Shown one piece after another: positions 10,587-24,700 of a stretch of 64,000 nucleotides of DNA (position 1 is the first letter of the stretch; the number at the start of each line of letters is the position of its first letter). The position numbers and the translations under genes were made by a program. The notes beneath the pieces are model-generated. The model did no database searches, was not told the origin of the DNA, and was given only the letters and a program-made list of their open reading frames with translations. Origin of the DNA: Verrucomicrobiaceae bacterium (lineage in GTDB: Bacteria > Verrucomicrobiota > Verrucomicrobiia > Verrucomicrobiales > Akkermansiaceae). The stretch is taken from assembly GCA_027487435.1 (NCBI GenBank), contig JAIYDP010000337.1, positions 1 through 64,000 on the forward strand, written 5' to 3'.

Positions 10587-12224
10587 ATGAAGGACGAACT
10601 TCAATATCTCGCAGGATTTGGGAATCATTTCTCTGTAAGTTCCGTTGTGACTTCAATTCCGTTATCGTTGCTCTCAAGAGTGGATGCTTTTCCGTTTACA
10701 GTGCAGTCGGAGAGTCTGCCCGGCGCCCTTCCGATGGGTCAAAACAGTCCCCAGATGTGGTGGTTTTCAGATTTTGCTAATGCTTGTAGATGCCCATATG
10801 GTTTATATGCTGAACAGCTGAGTGGTACTGCGTTCACTGCACCTCGGGTTTCGAATCAGAGGACGTGAGAGTATTTACTGCAGTTTTAATTCCGCAGCTG
10901 GTTGTATCGGATTCGCCCTCCTGTTGTGCACCGACCATACGACAAGAGAGACGAAGGGGAGTTCACAATGAAGTTTGAGTCAATCCCAACGCCTCCGCAG
11001 CAGCTGAGGTGGATGCCTCTTCCTCTCCCATCCGGAGATGAACGGAAGGTTTGGATTGTTGCCGCTTTCTTGACTCTTGTTGAATTTCATTACTGGCATG
11101 GTCACAGTTGCTGGAGCAGGCGATCCATCCGCAAGGCACGGCATCTCTGTGCACATGTATGTTGCCAACGAGTCCATGGACCACATTGCCTTTTACAACA
11201 GCGACGGCGATTTCTTGATTGGTTGCTGCATAATTAAGTCTCTGACCGAATCAGTCCCTCAGCAGGGTACGCTGTTCTTGAAGACTGAAATGGGGAAAAT
11301 GGTTGTCAAGCCAGGGGAAATATGCGTGATTCAGAGAGGGATCAGGGTACCTCATCGGCATTTAATCTAATCTCGAAGTTTTCGGTGGATGTTGACGAGC
11401 CCAGTAGAGGGTACGTTTGCGAAGTGTTTTCAGGCCATTTCCGAATTCCAGACCTTGGGCCAATTGGAGCAAATGGACTGGCCAATCCTCGTGATTTCCT
11501 CTCCCCTGTTGCTTGGTATGAAGACTTGGAGGAAGAATACACCGTCATCAACAAATTTCAAGGCCACCAGTGGCAGATCAAACAAGGCCATTCTCCCTTT
11601 GACATCGTGGCTTGGCATGGGAATTATTGCCCGTACAAGTATGATCTGTCAAACTTCAACGCCATGAACTCAGTCACCTTTGATCACCCGGTTTGCCTTC
11701 TTAGTGGCCACACTTACCGTCCTCAGGACCCCTCCATTTACACAGTGCTGACATGCCCTTCGAATGAGCCTGGAACTGCAGTGTGCGATTTTGTGATATT
11801 CCCTCCTCGATGGAGCGTCGCAGAGAGAACTTTTCGCCCTCCATACTATCATCGCAATTGCATGTCAGAGTTCATGGTTCAGGGAATATTTTTCTTCACT
11901 AAGCCATATCAGGGTCTTATTCGAGGCGCATACGAGGCGAAGAAAGGTGGCTTCGTCGCTGGAGGCGCTTCATTGCATTCCATGATGACTGCCCACGGCC
12001 CAGATGCCCACGCGTTCATGCATTGGTCCACTCTGGAGCTCAAGCCTCTTCGCTTACCCGACTCTGACCTCGCGTTCATGTTCGAGACCTCTCTCATGTT
12101 CAAGCTCACAGAAGCGGCTACCTCTGGGAAGACGCTACAAATTGACCAGGACTACCACAAGTGCTGGCTGGAATTGCCGAAACTCTTCGACCCTTCCAAT
12201 CGCAATGTATCCCTTCCGAAGTAG
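10587..12224 (+). CDS. HGD: Homogentisate 1,2-dioxygenase
   Basis: Fe(II) ring-cleaving dioxygenase of tyrosine/phenylalanine breakdown, converting homogentisate to maleylacetoacetate. Starts [16 protein letters not shown], matching the family start. Introns follow near 10.63 and 10.76 kb, rebuilding [20 protein letters not shown] and [14 protein letters not shown]. Downstream blocks include [44 protein letters not shown] and VEVFSGHF-type [19 protein letters not shown]. The iron ligand region is [19 protein letters not shown], then MSEFM and HGPDAHAF, carrying the expected His-Glu-His set. A 36-nt intron (11691-11726) is in frame and stop-free, so a naive reading inserts 12 false residues; removing it gives [15 protein letters not shown]. 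The stop is 48 bp from the convergent SAP18 stop. Confidence 0.96.
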
Positions 12225-12272
12225 CAGCATTGGTCATCGAGGAAGCGGAGTTTATGACTAATGTTAGTACAA

Positions 12273-12707
12273 TCAGAAGTTGGATTCAAATATTGCTGCG
12301 TTCAGATAGTCGCCGGCTTGAAACCTGATATTGCTCAGCTTCATGCCATCTTCGTTGTTTTTTCTCGACAGCTGGATGGTTCCTGCGTGTTTTTGGTTCA
12401 AGTTGCCTTCTCTATCTCTGTAGACTGAGTTCAATGAGACTCGAGAGCCTCCATTCAGTAACATAGGCATCTTAATCGCCATCAGCTCTACAATTTCTCG
12501 CAAAGTAGTGCTCTTTCTGGTGAGTCAGATTCCAACGCAGAGAACTACGTGGCGTATAATTGCATTTCGGAAGATGGAAGGGATTCTGCGAAGTCTTCGT
12601 TTCTGATGTGTTACATTGTCGCGTATGCAATTCAAAAACCGGTAATGATTTCCTGCTTGGTGGAACAAGCGCACGAGAAAAGCACCTGGTGTAGAATTCT
12701 CTGCCAT
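12273..12707 (-). CDS. SAP18: SAP18-like protein (Sin3/ASAP complex subunit)
   Basis: Small ubiquitin-fold nuclear protein, known from Sin3 histone-deacetylase and ASAP/PSAP splicing-linked complexes. The ATG at 12707 gives MAENSTPGAFLVRLFHQAGN, matching the family start (P.LLRvF...g.Hh). Two short introns restore RNEDFAESLPSSEMQLYATK and STTLREIVELM (family E.qiYTW.d.TL.El). The end reads SVYRDREGNLNQKHAGTIQL then MKLSNIRFQAGDYLNAAIF (family L....F..GDyldvaI). Its start lies 37 bp downstream of the stop of the dynein gene on the same strand, so its promoter must lie in that gap or inside the dynein 3' coding end. Confidence 0.87.
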
Positions 12708-12744
12708 GAAACGAAACAAACTCAACTTTATTTGTTTGAGCAAG

Positions 12745-15700
12745 TTACAAGGACAACAGAAGAGCAGTGCCTCTCTTGATCCAGTGATCAGGTTCCACGC
12801 TGCCTGACTTTAAATCTACAGTGATGATGTATGATGGCCGCTCGCTGAATGCGTCAGAGGAACAGATGCTCATAGCAAATACCGAGTCCCTGTCCTCACA
12901 GGATAGTAATAGCAAGGGCAGTTGTAAACTCCCTTCAGTGCCTTCTTCTTTGCTTCCACGGGCTTGAAATGAATAATCGGCATCGAAATGACTAGTTCCA
13001 TGGGACGTGGCTCTGCTAAACAACTGTTATCCCTGTCCCAGCTCGCGCCTTCCAAGAATATTCCTCTGACGTAGACACCTTCTCTAGGTGCTTGTGTGAT
13101 ATCTTTTTCCTCTTGATTCATGACGACAAACTCCCAAGAGAGGGCATCGACGGACACGTTGTTCTTCCTGGCAGAAGTTTGGAGGATTGCAGTCAAAAAC
13201 CCAGTGGGGAACCCAAATCCTGACATCCAGTAAACTTTCGGATACCCGCTGAAGAATGAGCACAAGCATGTATCTAGAAGCTTACCCTTCAGCCCAACTT
13301 TGCATGAATTTGAGGCGATCCTTCACGTCTCGCATCCACGTGCCCAATGGCTTAACAGACGGGAATGTCTTTCCCCACACGGAGGGCACTTTGTTCTCAT
13401 TCAGAGAGTTCAAAACTTCATCAAGCTCAGAGGAGAGGACAACCAAGCCTTTGATTCCTTTTTGGACATCAACAAGGCTCTTCCTCATTTGACGAAGCAA
13501 AACGTTGTATCTAAGTCAGTCAGACCTCATCGAGTGCATTGAACCTATCGATTTCTTGAAGAAGGAACACATTCAGAGCAGATGGATCATCTTCCTTCGA
13601 CTTTGAAGTAATTTCCCGGTCGATTTCAACCGGAACGGCTTCAAACAACTCCGCAGCAAGCTTCAGGACGTATGTATCCTTCGAACCCGTCGCTGATGAC
13701 AACACTTGGGGAGCAAAGAGCGAGAGGGTGTCCAAGAGAATAGAAGTCTCCTGGATCTGTGCAGAAATATCGGCATTGTTGTGCTGCCCAAAAGCAAGTG
13801 GGTCGTCGACATTTGGGAGGGAGTTTATGTAATCTTTGTAAGATTGCAGCGACCCATCATCTGGGATCCGATATGTCGGCAATGCAGATAGCTTGAAGTT
13901 AGCCGCAGTGATCGCGTCTTCGCAAAAGTACGCTTTGATGTACGTCCGCAACAATCTGAAGTCCCAATCGTCAGTAACTCTGCCTCCATAGTTAGCTTCG
14001 GCGATCAAATACTTGAGAGCATCCCAAGGGGTCTCCTCTGACGTGTCTAAATAGAGCGAAAGGACATTCTCACTGATCTCAAAGTCGCTCTCGTTGAAAT
14101 CGTATGGAATGTTCCATCCCAGCGTCCCAAACTTCCGCCTCTCGACCAAAACGGAATGGAAGTAACACAACGAAAATAAGAGCTTCTTGTATTTGGACAC
14201 TTTGGTGCAGCGGCCGAACTGCGACTCCGTGATTCCGTTGTAAAGTCTCGTCAGATTCGCTTTGAGTCCTCGAGGAGGTTCAGTCGTCATCTTGAGACCG
14301 TTCTGCAAAATGGAAATGGGGAATTTGGGGTGAGGATATGATGACAGCCAAAGTCTGAAATCTTTGTGTGGCGAGCTGCTCTGCAACCCCTCCACAATTT
14401 TCTCCAAAGTCGGCATCCAGCTGAGCATGAGGTGGCAATTTGCAAGGAAAACCCAGTCACCATTGCGCATCCCTTCTTCAATCATTCGGCTCGCAATGAC
14501 GGATTGGCCCTGTCCAAGGGCAAGGCTCTTGAGCTTCGATCCCATTCCAATTTGTGTTGCAAACTGAGAGAGGGATGAGATCGGATCGATTCCAGGTGAC
14601 AGAACGAAGATGAGAGGTGTCGTCTCCTTCGAATCATTGAAAACAGTCCCAAGATCAAATGGAGGAGGTTCGACAAATTTTGGTCCCAAATTATTGACAA
14701 TGAAAGATGTTGATGCAAAGATGACTCGATCCGATCGTGTGCAACGAATAAGGACGAGCCTTTGCAGCTCGTTCAGCTTATTTTCCCAATCCCCAACCAA
14801 AGGGGTCTTTTCGGGCTGAGCAGCGAGGTACCAATCAAACCAGTCACCAGGACTCTGCTCAAAACTGGACATGATGTCACGGAAGTTAGGCAACTTGTCA
14901 AGTTCTGTGATGTGGTCCCAACAAGTGTCCGGAAGCCACTCTTGTGCAGGGTTAGGAGGCTGCTGGTCCTTGTTTAGAACAGTGCCTCCTTTCAAGAAGA
15001 ACGAGTACTCTTCACGATTCACCTTCTTCATCCCTTCCAGGATCTTAACACACATATGGAACGCAAACAGGAGCTTGTGCTTTTCAAACAAGCCTCGGCA
15101 GGTGTTACGGTACACAGCGTATGTGTGGAACTCATTGATGTGTTTGATTCGCTCAGTGATATCGTCAGACTTTGGACTCTTTTCGATCGATCGGATGAAG
15201 AGGCTGAAGTAAGAATCCAGAGAAAACTGGTACATCGGATCCACCGCCGCCATATCATTCAGGACGAAGTACAAGAGCGAAGACCTGAATGCAATGGGGC
15301 GATATCCCTCACGAGCGGCGTCAATCGACTTCTCGGTCTGCTCGGCAACACGAATTTGCGCCTTCACTTCCTCTGACGTCACTTTGGAAGATTGAAGAGT
15401 TCGGACAAGATTGTCGTCATCAAGAAGACTACCGGTAGCAGAACTTAGCAAGAACAAGATCTTATCTTCCAGCTCAGTCAACTTGGATTTGCCTTGCGCG
15501 ACTTTGATGACTAAGTCAGTCTTCTTCTCTTCCAAATCAGAGCGCTCCTTCTTAACGACAATGCTCAACAATTGGTCCTCAAGACCTTGCTCCTTAATGG
15601 CGAAGTTCACGATAGTTGTCTTCGTGGACACTTCAGGAGGGTAGTGAGGATTCGAAAGCTTTGTTGTCAAGTAAAACTTGAATTCGGGGTTATAATCAAG

Positions 15701-18700
15701 CTCCTTATCACCTAACTTGATCATCATACGATTTCCTCGCTTCGTGATTGCTTTGGAAAGGATAGGTTCAATGGCTGGGTCAACTTCCTCAAGAATATCT
15801 TGCAGCAGAACCGGGTTACCGAATTGAATTGCATTTTCCATTGTCCTCATCCAATCAGCCATTTTCATGTCTACCACTCGAAGCCCCCTGTCCTTCTCCA
15901 AGTTTTTGATCCATTTGTTCGCTTGAGCCTGAGGGTCCACAATCAGAGGCCACCTGCGACCTCTTGTCACCAAAACACCATTCTCAACCGAAAACGAGTC
16001 CGCTGGCAGTCCTTTCATCGACCATTCTCGCACCTCTGTTGGCTCTGACAGGAACGAGGAGCAGGCAAAATCGTCTGAACAAGGCACGTTGAGTTGATGA
16101 ATCTTCGGAATCCAAGTTTCCAGCACAAGGGCGTTGCGATAGTCCGAATTGAAGGGCCCACAATACGACAAGAAACCTGCCGCAACGACGCAATCGCCGA
16201 TCAGCAACGAAATGCTGTTCTCCAGCACCGCAACACTAGCTTCCCAACGCACCCTCTCACCAGAGAGGCCAGACACCAGCTTCGCTGCGCGATCAAGTTT
16301 TGTCTCCAACGACTCCGACTCTTCTCGCAATCGCTCCTTCGTGGAGACACTCTCGTCGTATTGCGACTTTAGAGCTTGCACTTTGTCGATAACCTTCTGC
16401 AGACGGGCCTGCGCCTCTCGAAGTGCAGATTGTTTCTTGTCCAAGCTCAGCATGGCCTCGCGTAGCTTCTCGCGCTTAGGCGCAACAGTTTTCGAAATAA
16501 GCCCGTACTGATGCATGGCACGAACCCACATGCACAAAGACTTTGCTGCTTTTGACACTTTGCCAACCTTTTCGGGATCGAAATTGACATTGGCAGTGTA
16601 TTTCTCGACTTTCTTCAGAAGTGCGTCCGGCATGTTGTCTTTGGGGTACTCGATCAGTTGCTTCAGGAAACCAGGATCGCCGAGATGTTTTTGAGCTTCA
16701 GGCCAATCGATGGACGATGCTTTGCGCAGAGTTAGCACAGCGCTGAGAACCATTTCAACAAGATCGGGTGGTTTCTAAACAATCAGAGGGCAGAGCAGAC
16801 CAAGACCTTGTAGGCTTTGATCTCAGTGATGTCGTTCTTGTTGAGAGTTTCAAGGGCCTGCTGGGCAGCTTCAAGCGCAGGCATTGCCTTGTCCAAGTCG
16901 GCTTGGGCGGCATCTGCGATAACTTTCATATCCTGAAGAGTAAGAATTTCGTTTCAGAATGGGATATGACCTTCTCCTCCTTCGAAATTCTCTCAGCGTC
17001 TGCAGACACGATTTTTTGCTGCTCATCCACCTGCCGCCGCTCCTGCACAATGACGACCAGCAATTCTTCGCACTCCTTCTGAGCCTTGAGAACTTCTTTC
17101 TTCTTCTTCTCCAATTCAACACTCATCACTTCAACCTGCCCTTTGGCCTCCTCAAGTTTTGAGAGGCCTCCCTTGAGTTTTCCAGCCTTGTCCCCAAGCT
17201 GTTTCCTCTTGTCTACGAGAAGAGTTTTGTACCCGGTCACAAGTTCGAGGTAGTTCGTTGGTGTCACGTAATTGTTTCTCTTCATCTCGGTCTTCATTCT
17301 GACGGACATGTCAGACACGGACCAGTGCACTGTCGCCATCATGTCAGTGACAGCGTTCCGCACGTCCTCAGCTCCCAAATCAACTGACTCTGTCAGCCTC
17401 ATCGCAACCTCTTTCAATGCTTCCGCAGGCCAATCTCGGAACCAATCAATTGTCGTGCAATTAACAAGCGCTGGAAACATTCGACACCTGTTGCGGAACG
17501 TGTCTCCAATCGGGGACATGCAGAGCACGATGTGAAGATTCGTCCTTGAGCGCTCGACGAAGAAGGCGTTAAGAGCTTCGTTTGTCTCCTCCAACCCAGC
17601 GGTCTTGGCATCCTTCCGAACGCTGTCGCGGATAGCAGACAACTCGTCGGCGGCGAACAGATTCGCGACCTCGCCACTGCTGAGGATGCCACTCACGTCT
17701 TCAAGGAACGACTCCACCACAATCTGCGTGTCCGAAAACAAAAAGACAACAGGCTTGTTCTCCACACCAGCGATATTGTACAGCTTCTTCAAATCGTCGT
17801 GAAACTCGGTAGACCTGTACTGCTTCGTGATTTCGATCATAAAGAGCTTGAAATTGCACATGTACGTTGCAATCCGCGTCAGGCTCTGGCGACCAGAGCC
17901 GCCGACACCAACCAAAAGTGCATGGGCTCTTGGAGACCGGATGATGCGAGCGATTCGAGTGATGTGCTCGATGGCGTCTCGGAAGAGGACCAAATTCATT
18001 CCAACGTTGCCAGGCTCCATGTTATAGTCTTCAAGCTTTCCTTCCATGAACTTCTTCATGACAACAAGGTCAGGATACTCTTCGTACGGAGGATTGTCAA
18101 CTTCGCGCATAAAGTCTCCGAACGGCGTCGGAGGCTTCTTGTCGTAAAGATTCTTCAAAGATGTGTCAAATGAAGCAGCGAGTCGGTCATCGACCATGCG
18201 AGTGAAGAGATCTCGATCAGGCTGGTCAATGAGGCGATCATGAAACACGCGGAAACATTCATGAACCCACAACTTGAGGATGGAATCTCTGGTGTCAACG
18301 TAGCCAGGGGTAGCGCGCAGCAATCCCTCCAATACTTTGCACAGATCTCTCAGATTGAAGAGGTAATGACTTCGAGATGGAGTAGGAAGCATGTCAGAGC
18401 ACACATTATTGTACAGCTCGAGAGTGCTCAGGGTGATCGCATCGCAGATTGACTTGACTTCGTCAGGGAAGTCAACCAAGCGCAGAGAAAGAGGGAGACC
18501 AAAGATGCGAGAAATAGTCGGATCTGAAGGGAAAGTGAAGTTCACAAGGTGAAAGCGACTCAAGAGGCGAGGAGTTATCGCAGATCGCCCCCCTACCGAC
18601 ATCAGAAGAGAAAAATTGTAAACAAACCGCCAGGGTAGCCCATTGAGGCTAGTAGCTGCACGTCCTTGACATACTTGAGCACTTGCTTCTGACGGTCGTA

Positions 18701-21700
18701 CCAAAATGAATAATCCAGCCAGTGTCGGAGAAGTTCCAGAGGAGGCTGGGAGCCGAAAGTGTCCTGGTGCCATCAGCAAATGAAACACAAGCAAAGCAAC
18801 CCTCGCTGGCATGTTCAAGTCATCAAGGAAGACAATCATCTTCTTGCCACCGGGAGGACCAAAAACATCTTTCGTACGCTTTTCCAACCTCCCTTCAATA
18901 ATCTCCTGCACTCGGTTTGACGTTGTACGAGCCGAGAAATTCATAGTCATGATGACTCGCCCTTCCTGCATGGATGGTGCAGCCAACAGGCCCTGAAGCA
19001 AGAACGTCTTGCCAGTGCCAGTATCACCGACCACGACGGTGTTCCTCCGGGCTTTCAGCAACAAATTTTCGACAAATGAATAGCGAACAGTGTCGACTGT
19101 GGGGACAAGCATCTTGTAGAAAGGAAGCCCAGGGAGAGGCCGCCACGTCGACGGCACCTTGTCCTCCCACGGCGTCCAAACCTGCTTTTCTGGATCGATC
19201 GTGTATTCGTACACGGTATTCTTAGAAGGGAATGCGGTCTCCACTTCGCGGATGCACATGTCAATCTTGGAGCGACCGTCGGAATCCACAGAGGCACCAA
19301 CAGTCCAGATAAGACAGAAAATGAGCCACATCTCCATTAGGCGCCCGCCATCATCGGCAGCGGCAGCTATTCCTTCTTTTGTCTTGGGCTGACCCTCAGC
19401 GCCTTCGTTCAAATAGATTGCATCCAGCATTGCACAGAGGCTGACAACGCAGTTCAATGGACTGGTTGGGACCGGCTCACGGCACTCTCGCTTGCGGAAC
19501 TCAAGAACGCGGCCAACGTGGCGAGCAAACAATCCTCTGAGTTTTTCCGCCTTCTCTGGCCTCTTTGCAAGCCAACTCTCCATAAACGGCTCCCATCCGA
19601 ACTCATTGATATCAAAGTAAACCATTCCAGCGCGACTGACCGTTGCAGGTGAAGCAACGGCAAGATCTTGTACTTCAAACAGTAGCGATACCTGAGGTGG
19701 CATCGAAATACGCTCTCCGCTGACCAGGGTCAGCATTTTGTTGTCATCAAGGACTGTGTTCATGCTCTCAATCCACAACGTATCCACAGGGCCATCCAGA
19801 ACCAGCCATTTCTGGTCAGGCTTTTCGTCCGCGCAAGCATCACGCATGCAACGAGATAGGACGCCGTCGGTCCATTCGTTGGTCGCAAGATCATACTCGC
19901 CGTACAGCTCACCCATGCTGAGGCTCTTTGGATTGATGATGAACGGCTTAACCGCATCGAATCCAGCAACATTTTCTTTGCGGAGCCGTGTCATGGCTTT
20001 TGCCAACATGCTCCACGCCGTGGACTTTCCTGTCCCAGTCCAACCCACAAGCATGTTGCCATGGCGAGTGAGCTTTGTCTCATACGTTTGGATAGTCTTC
20101 TTGATGATAGTCGGGTGTTGCTGGAGTCCAGCCACAGTGAGTTCAGCTTCAATAGCCTTTTGCAAAGAGCCAGCCTCCAAGATAGGAGGTTCAATTCCAG
20201 GGAAGAAATCAGAAAGGAGGGCGTTAAAGAGTTTCACGTCATCAGACACCAACTTGGGCACATTCATGTCGCGCAAGGTGCGGAAAAGGACCATTTCTTC
20301 TGCAATTTCAGCATCCGAACGTTTGAGAGCACCCGCAGCAACAAGAGCAGATTTGATGGCCCTCAAGCCAAAGTCATAGTGGTCTTGTTTCGACAATTGT
20401 TGAATCATGAGCTGGTATAGCAAAGTTAGCTTTTTGCTCAAGATCTTGGCACTCTGGAACCCTTCTGAGAAGAGCATAATTTCAGCGATGAGCGCTGCAT
20501 CGGGGACCATCATAGAAATCGGTCGGAGCAGCGCCTTGAGGTTGTCAGGCAGCTCAGATCTCCCTGCATAACCAGGATTCATGGTTACGAAGATGCCGCA
20601 GGTTGGATTCAATTTGATCATCTTGCCCTCAAAGTTGAAAGTCTTCAACCCAGTCCCAACAGCATTGAGAATACAGAGAATTTGCTGAGCAACGACTGAA
20701 AGAACTTCGACATCAATTCGGTTGAATTCGTCGAAGCATGACCAGCCACCAGTTTGGGCAAGCCCTGAAAACATGCGACCCATGGACTTGTAGTCCAAAC
20801 CGTCTGAGCAGTTGAACACGATAACGTACTTCGCAATGGCTTTCCCAAGATCTTTCACGCTCTCTGTCTTGCCTGTCCCAGCCGGTCCTTGTGGATTGCC
20901 TCCTCGTCGCAGATGGAGAGCAGTAGTGAGAGTCATGAAGCACCGATCAGTCAGGGGCGTGATTACAAGGCGACCACTATTGCCCAGATACTCGTACCCA
21001 TACTCAAACTTGGAGCGCGTTTGCTTCACAATGCAAGTTTCTTCCTCACGATCCCAATAAAATCGAAGCTGAGAAACCCAATCGAAGTGGCCGACGCTGG
21101 AACAGCCCACCTATGAAGTCAGAGTCCGAAACCATCGATATCACCTTGATCATCTTGTCAATGACATCTCGCGCATGGACTTCAATCGTAATCTGCGCGA
21201 CAACCTTGAGCCGATCCAGCTTGCTCAGCTGAGACCGGATCATGTCTGTGTACTTGTTGAGCAGTGTGATCCACTTCTTCTTCAAGAGGCGCAGAGTGTT
21301 CTTGTTGCCGCGCTCAACTTCACCGAGGCTCTTTTCGCACTCCAGCGTCCAACCCACTTGACCAGCTGAGAGCAGCAACTGTCCCGCCCAGTCGTTCACC
21401 CATTTCTCTTTCTTGGAACCTCTCATCGCATTGATGCATTGCAAATGAAGCCGACGCAAAGTCAATCGCATGGCGGACTCAATCTCAGTCAGCCACATCT
21501 CGACGGCTCCGTCGGTCAAGACAGGGGCTTGGAAGCCGACGAATTCTAACTCGGGAGACGTCATCCCGTGCGCCTCCATCAATTTCTTTGCATTTTGCTC
21601 GAACTTCAATGCCTTGATGGCTTCAAAACACTTCTTGAGGTGGGGTTGCACAGCCGTCGGGTCACGTGCCTGGCCAAGAATCTCCAAAAGATCGTCATTT

Positions 21701-24700
21701 GATAAGAAATAAAACCGCGGAAACGCTTGTCGCTTTGTCTCGAGATATTGATCTAAGCTCTTTTGAATCTTTTCGAGCTTTCCGTTCATTTCAATCATCC
21801 GATGAAGCATGTTGTCAGCGTGAGTGGCTCTCTTCGCATTTGTGTCCTTGGCGATCGTTTCCATCGCGCCCCTCCAGCCATTGTCGACAGTGTCAAACAA
21901 TGCGCTCTCTGACGGAAGTTGACGCCGAATGTCCTCGGAGCCGACGAAGATGTTTTCAAGATACATCCATCTGCAAAGGTCAGCAAACAGCCACAAAGAA
22001 AGAATCACCCGCGCTGGACTTGAAGCATCTGCTCAACCGTCTCCGAGATCGTGTTCAAAACCTTTTCCCAGTAGTCGATCTCGCTTGCAAACGGTAAATG
22101 GTACCTGCTCGATTTCATCGTGGAAAGGGTGACAGAGTTATCATCCAGCGCAAGGAAGATGTCCTCCGCGCTGCGGAGCTTGCGATGACCGCGGTCCTTG
22201 TACGGTACGATGTCCAACCGCAGGTCTTCCCATCTGATGCGTCAGAACAAACCAAAATACAGGAAAACGTGGCTTTGATGGATATCAGCGCTTGCTCAAT
22301 CATCAACTCTTTGCCCGCAGAGCCGGAGATGTTGGCGACAAGCTCTGCATGCTGATCAAGCCCGAGCGAAAAAATCCTCTCCAAATTGAAGTCGGCTGAG
22401 TTGTAGTCGAACGTCTTCCCGACTTCTTCCATCAGCTGGCTCCAATGCCTCTCTCTCAGAGCAGGACTTCTCAGGTCTTGAATCAATGGCATCATGGTCT
22501 TAAACTTCTCCACAGTCTCCTTCAGGCTCTGCCAAACAAGCCAAGACTTTATCTCCTTCCCGAGCTTCGTCACCCTACGGCTGAACTTTTGGGCAGCGTC
22601 ATCCATTGTTTCCACGCGGAGGGTTCGGAACTCGCCTGCTTTCCAATCGTTCCACATGTTGTCCCACTCTCGAGTCATCTGCCAAACTTGATCAAGCAAC
22701 TCGAGCTGAGAGGACACTGCAGCAAGGTCTTTGTAGTCTGGCTTGTCAAGCTCAAAAATCTCCATGCCTTGCGCAAGGATTTTCTCCTGATTCGCATTCG
22801 AATTGCATCTCTCACGGAATTCGGAGATGATCTGGAGGGCTCGCTCGAAGGAGAAATTGGATGCGTTCATCGGTGCGTTGTTCTGGAAGTCTTCGCGCAA
22901 CGTAGCCACTTCTTTGTCAAACTGGACGACAGCGCGCTCCAGGTCCTTCTTCATGTTCTTCTTGGCATCGTTTAGCTTTCGCTCCGCTTCAACAAGGGTT
23001 GTAGTGAAGTTTTGCCACGCTGCTGGCAACAGAGAGAGGCGGCTGAGTTCCTCCTCTTTGATGGTCACCTCAAACTTCTCGAGCAGCTTGTACTGCAAAT
23101 TGAGAGGCTCAAAGCGAGCCTCCACAGATGCAGTGCTGGACTGCAGCTGACGAAGCAGGGTGATAGAACTGCCGAGTCCCTCCAAATTCGGCGGCGCCAT
23201 ATCGAGACGAGCGAGGGACGATGAGAAGAAGTCGTGAAGACTGCTGAGTTCTGCAAGAGCTTGCTCGTTCAGAAGAGTTGTGAACTTCTTCTGCCACGAG
23301 ACGCAATGCGAAACGATCGACGCTTTCAGAAGGGTGCAGTCAATCGAAATGAAATTCATATTTGTCACACTGTCCTCTTGCTGCACCTCCTTCTGCAAGT
23401 CCTTGTACTTCTGAGTGTCGCTTTCGAAAGCAGCCAACGTTCGGTTCGATCGCGCGTAGCGGCGGATGTAGGCATCCTTGTCATAGTCCCAAACGTGCTT
23501 GTATTTCTCCCAGAAGCTCAAATACTTCTGAAGCTTGTCCACACTTGAGCTCATTCCAGACATGATCAAGACCATGATGCGCAATACATCATCATCACCA
23601 GCGATGTTCTTGTAGATGGTCGTGACGGAGCTATCGTTCTTTTGCACTTCGATGAGCTGACTAGCCTTTTCGTATTCGGCCTTCAGTCGCCCGCTCTCAC
23701 GATCGGCTTCAAGTTGTTCTCGCTTCACCTCCAACTCGACGAGGAGTCGAAGTCGGGGCACAGCGCTGAGAACGGTGATAAGTCTGACATTGTCAGTGCT
23801 TAAAACAAAAGGCATACTCTTTCGACACATTGTTAACCATCTGAGTGAGGCTGCTCATGCTCGGCTTGAACTCGACGCGAGAATTCGCCTCCAGGACGAC
23901 ATTTACGCGGAATAGAGGCACTGGCTCACGACGGACTTTATCGCCATTGATGGCTCTGGACAGCTCTTGAAGCGAGCGCTTGACTGCTTGCCGCATCGCA
24001 TCTTCAATTTGCTTATCACCTCGCGATATAAACACGTCCCATTCCTTGAGGACTTCTTGGCTGTCGTACTGGAAGACTCTGTAGATCATCTTAAAAGCCT
24101 CCATTACGTCTCTATGCATCGCAAGCAGCCTCTCTTGGACCCGGCGCCGATGAAACGCTTGCACTTTCTCGAATTCTTCCTCATCGTACACTCGTTTCTT
24201 CTCAATTTCGATGAGGGACGTTTCCGACACAAGGCGACAATTTCGGTTCAGCCTTGTCTTGCAGGACTTGAAATCCATCACCAACCCCTCCGTCGATTTG
24301 CAGAACCTTCGACTCTCCCGAACGTAGAAATCTACAATGCCCTTCGACGTCCACGTCAGTTTCGCAATGCCGGGCCCAATCTTCTTGTCAAGCGCCTTGA
24401 TCTTGTCCGCAAAGAGACGCCGCTCGGACGTATCCAGCGCAGCCATGATGGCGTTGTAATCGCGCACGAGGAGGACGACGTGTTCCTTAACAAATCGTGT
24501 TCTGTCCTTGCTTGACGTATTCTCCATCGCGATGAACGGAATTGAGTACCCAAGGCGCTCCCAGTGCTCCACCTCCGCAAACAACTTGACAAGCTCGGTG
24601 CTGAAATTAACCTTGAGGAAACCATTCCCAGCAGCAACAATAAGCTTGTTCTGCAGGCCGGTGCCAACGCCTTGGCTCAACCGCTCCACCCAGTCCATGT

